40,361 bases of DNA from an uncultured Opitutia bacterium (lineage in GTDB: Bacteria > Verrucomicrobiota > Verrucomicrobiia > Opitutales > Opitutaceae). The DNA lies in contig CAIRTK010000078.1 of the NCBI GenBank assembly GCA_903881475.1, positions 1-40,361 on the forward strand, in the 5' to 3' direction. Position 1 is the first letter of the stretch. Every line of letters starts with the position of its first letter. Under the pieces are notes generated by a model, which was not told the origin of the DNA, did not search any database, and was given only the letters and a program-made list of their open reading frames with translations. Shown here in pieces: positions 34,513 through 40,361 of this stretch. The position numbers and the translations under genes were made by a program.

Positions 34513-35817
34513 ATGCACACAGTGAGCCGGATGCTCAAACGGATTCTCATCCTCGCGGCGGGCGTGGTGCTCGGCGTGGCCCTGTCACTGGGCGCGGCGA
34601 AACTGGCGCTGGTGTGGGGACTTTTCCCGAACCGTGACCTCGACCGCTCGTCATCCTATGTGAAGGAAGTGCTGCAGCTGGTGAACGAGAATTACGTGGA
34701 TGCGAAGGCGTCCGAGTACGACCAGCTCGCAAAATCCGCCATCCATGGCATGGTGGAGTCGCTGGATCCGCACTCGGAATTCCTGGAGTCGAAGGATTAC
34801 ACGGTGCTGGAGGAGGAGCTAAGCGGGGATTTCAGCGGCATCGGCGTCCAGGTCGAGATGCGCAAGGGCCGGGTGCTGGTCATCGCCCCCATCGCCGGTT
34901 CGCCGGGTGACCGCGCGGGCATCCTCCGGGGCGACGAGATTGTGCGGGTTGACGGCAAGCCCCTGGAGAAAGGGCTGTCCATGGACGGGGTGATCGACCG
35001 CCTGCGGGGCAAGCCGGACACGAAGGTGACGGTCGGGCTGTACCGGGCCAGCACCGGGAAAAACTTCGACCTCACCCTGATGCGCAAAATGATCCAGCAG
35101 GAGAGCGTTCGCGATGTCCGGGTGCTGCCGGCGCACACCGGCTATATCGAGCTGACGGAGTTTTCCGACCATACCGGCGAGGAGTTTGCCAACGCGCTGG
35201 ACCGCTTGCTGAAGGAGGGCATCGACAGCCTCGTCATCGACCTGCGGGGCAATCCGGGCGGGCTGCTGGATGCCGCGGTCGAGGTGGCCGAGCCGTTTTT
35301 CAAGAAGGGTGAACTCATTGTTTACACCCAGGGCCGGAAGCCGGCGGACCGGGAGGAATACCGCGCGGAGGCCGAGGGCGCCCCGCTCACGCTGCCGGTC
35401 GCCATCCTGATCAATGCGGGCAGCGCCAGCGCGGCGGAGGTGGTCACGGGTGCGCTGAAGGACACCGGCCGGGCGGTGGTGGTCGGCGAGCGTTCCTTCG
35501 GCAAGGGCTCGGTCCAGTCCATCTTCAAGCTAAAGAACGGCGAGGGCCTGCGCCTCACCACCGCCCGCTACTACACGCCGGGCGGCGTGAGCATCCACGA
35601 AAAGGGCATCAGCCCGCAGGTGGAGGTCGTGATGACGCCGGACGAGGACAGCAAACTCCGCCTGCAGCACCTGCGTTCCGACGTGACGGACCCGAAGGAT
35701 TTCAAGGAGCGCTTCGGATTCGCGCCGATCGAGGACCGCCAGCTTCAGGCCGCGCTCGATGTCCTCAAGGGCATCAACCTGCTCGCGGACCGGGCGGCGC
35801 CGGCGGAGGCCCGCTAG
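34513..35817 (+). CDS. C-terminal processing protease, S41 family
   Basis: A 434-residue periplasmic serine protease. A membrane anchor or signal (ILILAAGVVLGVALSLGAAK) is followed by a helical prodomain (VNENYVDAKASEYDQLAKSA). The PDZ domain comes next (GIGVQVEMRKGRVLVIAPIA, then GILRGDEIVRVDGKPL), followed by the tail-specific protease core. The Ser306-Lys331 dyad lies in NAGSASAAEVVTG and ERSFGKGSVQ, with the usual 25-residue spacing. Such CtpA/Prc enzymes trim or degrade envelope proteins by their C-termini. The ATG at 34513 is chosen; ATG 34531 (MLKRIL) would give a more compact signal. tsaD follows after 5 bp. Confidence 0.92.
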   Translation: MHTVSRMLKRILILAAGVVLGVALSLGAAKLALVWGLFPNRDLDRSSSYVKEVLQLVNENYVDAKASEYDQLAKSAIHGMVESLDPHSEFLESKDYTVLEEELSGDFSGIGVQVEMRKGRVLVIAPIAGSPGDRAGILRGDEIVRVDGKPLEKGLSMDGVIDRLRGKPDTKVTVGLYRASTGKNFDLTLMRKMIQQESVRDVRVLPAHTGYIELTEFSDHTGEEFANALDRLLKEGIDSLVIDLRGNPGGLLDAAVEVAEPFFKKGELIVYTQGRKPADREEYRAEAEGAPLTLPVAILINAGSASAAEVVTGALKDTGRAVVVGERSFGKGSVQSIFKLKNGEGLRLTTARYYTPGGVSIHEKGISPQVEVVMTPDEDSKLRLQHLRSDVTDPKDFKERFGFAPIEDRQLQAALDVLKGINLLADRAAPAEAR

Positions 35818-35822
35818 CGCAC

Positions 35823-36860
35823 ATGATCCTGGCGCTGGAAAGCTCGTGCGATGAGACTGCGGTGGCCGGGTTCGATCCGGCCCGCGGTCTGGCCGGGGAA
35901 TGGGTGCACAGCCAGATCGCGCTGCATGCCCGGCATGGCGGCGTGGTGCCCGACCTAGCTACGCGCGAGCATCTGCGGAACTTTCCGCCGCTGCTGGAGC
36001 GCGCGAAGGCCGCCATCGATTTTTCCCGGGTGACAAGGGTTGCGGTGACAAACGGACCGGGACTGGCCGCCTGCCTCGCCATCGGCGTGGCGGCGGCGAA
36101 GTCGCTGGCGCTGGCCTGGCGTGTGCCGCTGCTGGGGGTGAACCACCTGCGCGGGCATGTGTGGTCGCCCTTCATCGGCCTGCATGCGGAAGCGCCCGGG
36201 GATTTCGAGACCCGGCTGGGGGCATGGTTGCCGCAGCTCGGGCTCATTGTGTCGGGCGGCAACACACTGCTATTCACGCTCGCGGCGGACCGGCGGGTGA
36301 GCGTGCTTTCCTCGACCCGCGACGACGCGGCGGGGGAGGCGCTCGACAAGGGCGCCAAGCTCCTCGGCCTTGGATATCCGGGCGGGCCGCTGATCGAAAA
36401 ATTGGCGGCCGCGGGCCGGCCTGACGCCTTTGATTTCCCCCGTGGGATTGGCCGGCGGGACGAACTGGATTTCAGCTTCTCCGGCGTGAAGACAAGCCTG
36501 CGTTACCAGATTGAGAAGATGACGTCGGCGGACGTGCAAGTCCGCCTGCCGGACCTGTGTGCCAGCTATCAGCAGGCGGTGCTGGACGCGCTGGTCCGCA
36601 AGACGCGGGCGGCGCTGCTGCAGGGCGGCGGAGGGTACCGCAGCCTGGGTCTCTCGGGCGGGGTGGCGAACAACGGCGGCCTGCGGGCCGAGATGGAAGA
36701 CCTGGCGCGGTCGGCGGAGATCCCGTTTCTAGCAGCCCAGCCCCGGCACACGGGCGACAACGCCGGGATGATCGCGTTCGCCGCATGGGCGGACCTAACC
36801 GGCGTCGAACGCACGGCGGGGCTCGACCTGCGGATCGAGCCGGGCGCGGGAGTGGCGTGA
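35823..36860 (+). CDS. tsaD: tRNA N6-threonylcarbamoyladenosine synthase subunit TsaD
   Basis: A 345-residue ASKHA-fold protein that transfers threonylcarbamoyl to A37 of ANN-decoding tRNAs together with TsaB and TsaE. The N-terminal LALESSCDETAVAGFD, the metal ligands His108 and His112 in NHLRGHVWSP, and Asp312 in HTGDNAGMIAF are the family's metal site. LIVSGGNTLLF, GEALDKGAKLLGLGYPGG and LGLSGGVANNGGLR are nucleotide-loop motifs. It is likely co-transcribed with the protease gene. tsaB and tsaE are not in this window. Confidence 0.96.
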   Translation: MILALESSCDETAVAGFDPARGLAGEWVHSQIALHARHGGVVPDLATREHLRNFPPLLERAKAAIDFSRVTRVAVTNGPGLAACLAIGVAAAKSLALAWRVPLLGVNHLRGHVWSPFIGLHAEAPGDFETRLGAWLPQLGLIVSGGNTLLFTLAADRRVSVLSSTRDDAAGEALDKGAKLLGLGYPGGPLIEKLAAAGRPDAFDFPRGIGRRDELDFSFSGVKTSLRYQIEKMTSADVQVRLPDLCASYQQAVLDALVRKTRAALLQGGGGYRSLGLSGGVANNGGLRAEMEDLARSAEIPFLAAQPRHTGDNAGMIAFAAWADLTGVERTAGLDLRIEPGAGVA

Positions 36861-36862
36861 GA

Positions 36863-37163
36863 ATTTCGGATGGCGGATACCGAATGGCGGATCGGCACAG
36901 GGGCACGCGGTCAGGCCAAGCAGCTTGGCCAAAGGAGCGCCTTCAAATCCGTGATTCCTAGTTTGTCATTCTGAGCGCAGCGAAGAATCCAGTGAGATTC
37001 CGCTGCAAGCTTCGGCTAGAGCCAACTGGATTCTTCGCTGCGCTCAGAATGACAAAGCAGTGCTGACGACTGGCCCTGGATGAAGGCGAAGTGACCCCAA
37101 ATCTCGCATAATCCCCGGGTTCGTTCCGCCTGGTTTGGCCATCCGGTATCCGCCATCCGAAAT
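36863..37163. repeat. Outer inverted repeat between tsaD and rpoN
   Basis: ATTTCGGATGGCGGATACCG (36863-36882) has its exact complement at 37144-37163. The pair flanks the convergent gap between tsaD and rpoN and touches the rpoN stop codon. Inside lie a GGCCAAG/CTTGGCC dyad (about 36914-36930) and a second long inverted repeat. No gene is seen in the gap. Confidence 0.85.
36962..37056. repeat. TGTCATTCTGAGCG-type inverted repeat, 32-bp perfect arms
   Basis: The arm at 36962-36993 (TTTGTCATTCTGAGCGCAGC and 12 more bases) has an exact complement at 37025-37056, separated by 31 bp. This is a known kind of dispersed bacterial repeat recognised by the CATTCTGAGCG word. The perfect arms point to recent mobility or gene conversion. 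It is nested inside the outer repeat of this gap. Confidence 0.88.
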
Positions 37164-38635
37164 CACTTATAGTCGCGCCGGAGATTGCTCGGCAGGATGC
37201 CGAGTTCCTCGCGATACTTGGCGACGGTCCGGCGGGCGAGGGTGAGGCCCTTTTCCTGAAGCTTGGCGACGAGTTCCTGGTCGCTGAGCGGGGCGGTCTT
37301 GTCCTCGACGGCGACCAGATCGGCGAGCATTTCCTTCACGCTGGTGTTGGAGACCGAGGCGCCGCTGTCCGCCTGGTAGCCGGTGGTGAAGAAGAACTTG
37401 AAGTCGAAGATGCCGTGCGGCGTCTTCATGTACTTGTTGGCGATCGCACGGCTCACCGTGGTTTCGTGCACGCCGACGATGTCGGCGATCTGGGTCATGG
37501 TGAGCGGCTGCAGGCTGGAGACGCCCTTCTCGAAGAACGGGGTCTGCGCCTTGATGATCTCGCGGGTGATGCGCTCGATCGTCCGCTGGCGCTGCTCGAT
37601 GGAATCGATCAGGAATTTGCCGGAGCGCATCCGCTCGCGCAGGTACTCGCGCTCCTCCTTCGAGAGGGTCCCCTTGGCGATGAGGTCGCGGTAGGTGCTG
37701 GAGATGCGCAGGCGCGGGATGTAGTCGTTGTTGAGGTGGATCTTCCACTCGGTGCCCTCCTGCTCGACGATGACGTCCGGCACGACGACCCGGTTGTTGT
37801 CCTCGGCGAAGCGGCGGCCGGGGGCGGGATCGAGCTTCCCGATTTCCTCGATGGCGGCCTGGATGTCGTCGGCGGGGGCGCCGAGCTTGCGGGCGAGCTC
37901 GGGGATGCGGCGGCGGGAGAGCAGCTCAAACTGGTCGCGGATCATCCGGGCCGCGAGGGTGTCGCCCCGGCCCTTGGCCTTCAGCTGCGCGAGCAGGCAC
38001 TCGGCGAGGGTCTGGCTGCCGATGCCGGGCGGATCGAAGCTTTGCAGGAGCTGCAGGGCTTCGAGCACCGTCTCGTACGGCAGGCCGGTTTGCAGCGCGA
38101 TATCGGCGGGCGGTTGGGCCAGAAAGCCCCGGTCATCGAGGCTCCCGATCAGGTGCTGCAGCGCGGCGAGCAGGGGCGCGGAGAGATCGTCGAGCGCCAC
38201 CTGCTGCATGAGGTGCTCCTGCAGCGAGGTTTCGCTGACAAGGGAGTCGAAGAAATGCTGCCGCTTCTCCGCGTCTTCCGCGGTGTGGCTCTGCGAGCCG
38301 CCGGCGCTCGACATGTGGTCGCGCCAGTCTTGGTCGAGCTTGCCGAGGATCTCGAACTGCTTGTCGAAATCCATCTCCTCGCGGTGATCGCCGTCATCGG
38401 AGGACCCGGCGGCGCCCTCCTCCTCGGCGGTCGCGTCGGAATTCTTGTCGATGCTCTCGCCGTCCATCGGCTGCTCCTCGAGCGTGGGATTGGACTGCAG
38501 CTCCTCCTGGATGACGGAGCGCAGGTCCAGCGCGGCCACCTGGAGGATCTTCAGGGAATGCCGGAGCTGCGGCGCAAGAACAAGGGATTGGGTCTGGCGC
38601 TGGCGGAGGTCGTGGCTAAATCCGGGCCCGCTCAT
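37163..38635 (-). CDS. rpoN: RNA polymerase sigma-54 factor
   Basis: A 490-residue alternative sigma factor that needs AAA+ activators. Region I is Gln/Leu-rich (LRQRQTQSLVLAPQLRHSLK). An acidic linker (about residues 60-110), the core-binding domain, the HTH segment (VHETTVSRAIANKYMKTPHG) and the C-terminal RpoN box (ARRTVAKYRE) follow in order, and IFDFKFFFTTGYQ is typical. Length is normal. It lies 29 bp behind a Ser/Thr kinase gene on the same strand. No activator gene with the GAFTGA motif is present here. Confidence 0.96.
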   Translation of the reverse strand: MSGPGFSHDLRQRQTQSLVLAPQLRHSLKILQVAALDLRSVIQEELQSNPTLEEQPMDGESIDKNSDATAEEEGAAGSSDDGDHREEMDFDKQFEILGKLDQDWRDHMSSAGGSQSHTAEDAEKRQHFFDSLVSETSLQEHLMQQVALDDLSAPLLAALQHLIGSLDDRGFLAQPPADIALQTGLPYETVLEALQLLQSFDPPGIGSQTLAECLLAQLKAKGRGDTLAARMIRDQFELLSRRRIPELARKLGAPADDIQAAIEEIGKLDPAPGRRFAEDNNRVVVPDVIVEQEGTEWKIHLNNDYIPRLRISSTYRDLIAKGTLSKEEREYLRERMRSGKFLIDSIEQRQRTIERITREIIKAQTPFFEKGVSSLQPLTMTQIADIVGVHETTVSRAIANKYMKTPHGIFDFKFFFTTGYQADSGASVSNTSVKEMLADLVAVEDKTAPLSDQELVAKLQEKGLTLARRTVAKYREELGILPSNLRRDYK

Positions 38636-38664
38636 GAGCTGGATGATGACTGGCGGTTCTCATC

Positions 38665-39648
38665 TCAGGGGCGTGGGATGGGTGGACGGGACGAAAGGGA
38701 AGTGCCGCCCGGATCCTCGATGCCGAAGATCTCCTTGATATAGACCCCGAGCTTTTCGTTCGTGGGGCCGTAGCGGTCGCTGTAAAGGTACATCTCGAGG
38801 TCGGTCAGCATCTCGAAGGCGGACTGGTAGCGCTGCTCGCGGTCGCGGGTCAGGGCCTTCTGGATGATGGCTTCGAGCTTGGGGTTGATATCCTCGCGCA
38901 ACGTCGCGAAACGCGGGATGGGCATCATCAGGATGTTGCGGCGCGACTGGGCGCGGTCGATGGCGCGGAACAGGTTCTTCCCGAGCAGCAGCTCGGTAAG
39001 GACGATGCCCAGAGGAAACAGGTCGGCGCGGGCGTCGGTCACGGCGTAATTGGCCTGTTCGGGGGAAAGGTACTCGTCCTTGCCGGCGATCACCTTGCCT
39101 TCCTCGTTGTACATGAGGTCCAGGGCCTTCGCGATGCCGAAGTCCGTCAGCTTCACGTCGCCCTCGAAGGCGAGAAGGACGTTCTTCGGCCCGATGTCGC
39201 GATGGACGATGTTGAGGTGGCGGCCCTCACGGTCGCATTTCTGGTGGGCGTAGGCGAGGCCGCGGGCGATGCGGGAGATAATGAAGGCGGCAAGGTCCAG
39301 CGGGATCGGGCGGCGCAGGGACCGGTGCTTCTCGATGAAGACCTCCAGGTTCACGCCGCGCACGAACTCCATGACCATGAAGTACTGCCCGCCGATCTGG
39401 CCGAGATGGTAGGTCTGGACGATGTTCGTATGGATCAGGTCCGCCACGAGCCGGGCCTCACCGATGAAATTCTTCTGAAACTCCTCGATGGCGGAGAATT
39501 CCTCCCGGATGAACTTCACGGCGACAACCTTCTTGAAATTACCGGCGCCGAGCTGGACGGCCTCATAGACGACGCCCATGCCGCCCTCCGCGAGCTTGCG
39601 GATCATCTCGTAATGAATCTCGTTGAAAACGTGTTTGATGGACGCCAC
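38665..39648 (-). CDS. Cytoplasmic Hanks-type Ser/Thr protein kinase
   Basis: A 327-residue protein made of a kinase domain with little else. The Gly-rich loop is [16 protein letters not shown] and the ATP Lys is Lys45 in VVAVKFI. The catalytic loop is [15 protein letters not shown], the metal loop [10 protein letters not shown] and the activation-segment end [11 protein letters not shown], with conserved Arg/Asp in the C-lobe. All catalytic residues are present. There is no transmembrane helix, PASTA or other sensor domain, so it probably acts in the cytoplasm. The rpoN gene follows after 29 bp, suggesting co-transcription and perhaps a link to sigma-54 control; that link is inference. Confidence 0.92.
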   Translation of the reverse strand: MASIKHVFNEIHYEMIRKLAEGGMGVVYEAVQLGAGNFKKVVAVKFIREEFSAIEEFQKNFIGEARLVADLIHTNIVQTYHLGQIGGQYFMVMEFVRGVNLEVFIEKHRSLRRPIPLDLAAFIISRIARGLAYAHQKCDREGRHLNIVHRDIGPKNVLLAFEGDVKLTDFGIAKALDLMYNEEGKVIAGKDEYLSPEQANYAVTDARADLFPLGIVLTELLLGKNLFRAIDRAQSRRNILMMPIPRFATLREDINPKLEAIIQKALTRDREQRYQSAFEMLTDLEMYLYSDRYGPTNEKLGVYIKEIFGIEDPGGTSLSSRPPIPRP

Positions 39649-39762
39649 GAAGCGGGAGGAAAGGGTGCGCCGGCGTGACTGGCAAGTGTTCAGTCAGAAT
39701 TTGGCGTGAAATCTGCTACAAGGTAAGTTTGACAGCCGATGCGGCCGACCTACGTTGCGCGC

Positions 39763-40080
39763 ATGATCACCCTCACCCCGCGCGCCGCGACCCGCGTGAG
39801 CGCCATGCAGGCCGAGCTGGGCGCTCCGAGCAAACGCCTGCGGGTCTTTGTCGAGACGGGCGGCTGCTCGGGTTTTCAATACGGCATGTCGTTTGACGAG
39901 CGGAAGGACGGCGATACCGAACTGCAGAGCGAAGGAGTGAGCTTTTTCGTCGATCCCTCAAGCCTCGCCTATCTCAGCGGATCCAACATCGACTTTGACG
40001 ACGGACTGCACGGCAAGGGTTTCGAGATCAACAATCCGAACGCCCAGAGCACCTGCGGCTGCGGCAAGTCGTTCAACTGA
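39763..40080 (+). CDS. A-type iron-sulfur carrier (IscA/ErpA family)
   Basis: A 105-residue protein that receives or delivers Fe-S clusters to apoproteins. The three conserved cysteines are in VETGGCSGFQYGMSF and STCGCGKSF. MITLTPRAATRVSAMQ and GKGFEINNPNAQ are standard for the family. ATG 39763 fits the family start; an ATG at 39739 would add eight residues. It is transcribed divergently from the kinase gene. Whether it is ErpA, IscA or SufA cannot be decided from the sequence. The Fe-S-rich ActB is one possible client in this genome. Confidence 0.92.
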   Translation: MITLTPRAATRVSAMQAELGAPSKRLRVFVETGGCSGFQYGMSFDERKDGDTELQSEGVSFFVDPSSLAYLSGSNIDFDDGLHGKGFEINNPNAQSTCGCGKSFN

Positions 40081-40131
40081 GCGGGTGGGCGGGCAAGTCC
40101 CGGTGTCCGCATAGTGTATTAACGAGGTTGC

Positions 40132-40158
40132 TTGATGCAATTTTGTCCGTGCTACGCT
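40132..40158 (+). promoter_or_regulatory. Possible promoter near the right edge
   Basis: TTGATG (40132-40137) and TACGCT (40153-40158, preceded by TGC as in an extended -10) are 15 bp apart. TTGCTT at 40128 would give 19 bp. The region is locally AT-rich and leads into an open frame that reaches the window end. The spacing is not ideal. Confidence 0.3.
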
Positions 40159-40270
40159 TCATGAAATGCAGTCACGGGACGTGCCTGTCCACCTTTTGAG
40201 CCTCAGGCCGGACAGTCCTAATATCTCGCCACCGATTTCCTTGGACACGGGACAGCAAACCCGAAAGCCC

Positions 40271-40361
40271 ATGATACAGATGTCCCCGTCCCCATCCCAG
40301 AACGCCTCATCCCCGCCCCCCAGGCCGGAGCTCCCGGAGGCGGAGCCGAGCGCCGCGCGAG
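40271..40361 (+). CDS. Possible start of a Pro-rich protein, cut by window end
   Basis: ATG 40271 opens a frame that is still open at the last base: MIQMSPSPSQNASSPPPRPE followed by LPEAEPSAAR. The same frame can be extended upstream to an ATG at 40166, close to where a transcript from the candidate promoter would begin. The composition (Pro, Ser, Glu) resembles a flexible N-terminal tail rather than a folded domain. No family can be recognised. It may also be chance in GC-rich DNA. Confidence 0.35.
   Translation, partial: MIQMSPSPSQNASSPPPRPELPEAEPSAAR

Noticed and set aside
37165-39650. A sigma-54 regulated promoter near rpoN
   Set aside because: I looked for TGGCAC-N5-TTGC-type boxes around the neighbouring starts and saw none convincing.

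Overview
This 40.4 kb, GC-rich window looks like chromosomal DNA of an Opitutaceae-type member of the Verrucomicrobiota. That assignment is inferred from the alternative complex III respiratory cluster, the tight overlapping gene pairs, weak Shine-Dalgarno signals and the housekeeping proteins; no rRNA gene is present to prove it. No tRNA, rRNA or CRISPR array was seen.

Layout. (1) 1-4.8 kb is a decaying surface-polysaccharide export locus. It holds an intact ABC-2 permease (wzm type), two diverged 5' pieces of the matching ATPase gene (one running off the left edge, one a 35-codon relic), an acyltransferase, two broken GDP-mannose 4,6-dehydratase remnants and an APS kinase. (2) 4.8-5.2 kb is a hicBA toxin-antitoxin pair. 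(3) 5.6-10.9 kb is a tripartite efflux operon (TolC-like, HlyD-like, MacB/LolC-like permease, LolD-like ATPase). A four-helix-bundle (S23-type) gene sits inside it, and that gene itself carries an in-frame 132-bp repeat insertion. (4) 11.4-22.6 kb is an alternative complex III operon (actABCDEF). It is followed by a small membrane protein, a CcoN-like protein that has lost nearly all heme and copper ligands, a CcoO-like monoheme cytochrome and another cytochrome c. (5) 22.8-28.5 kb, minus strand: hldD, proC, a receiver-histidine kinase, folD, a secreted SH3-like protein and an RluB-type pseudouridine synthase. (6) 28.9-36.9 kb: a flavin reductase, fabG-acpP-fabF, a lytic transglycosylase lipoprotein, rpmB, a MidA-type methyltransferase, a C-terminal processing protease and tsaD. 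(7) 37.2-40.1 kb: a Ser/Thr kinase gene upstream of rpoN, and an A-type Fe-S carrier gene. A possible gene start lies at the right edge.

Two things stand out. First, the respiratory operon pairs a complete quinol:cytochrome c oxidoreductase with a 'hollow' CcoN paralog. By eye alignment, glutamine replaces four of the six canonical ligand histidines and arginine replaces a fifth. Second, the intergenic DNA is crowded with several unrelated families of inverted repeats. These include palindromes whose stems change while their architecture and purine-rich flank stay constant. Some overlap the start codon, stop codon or interior of genes in the efflux operon.
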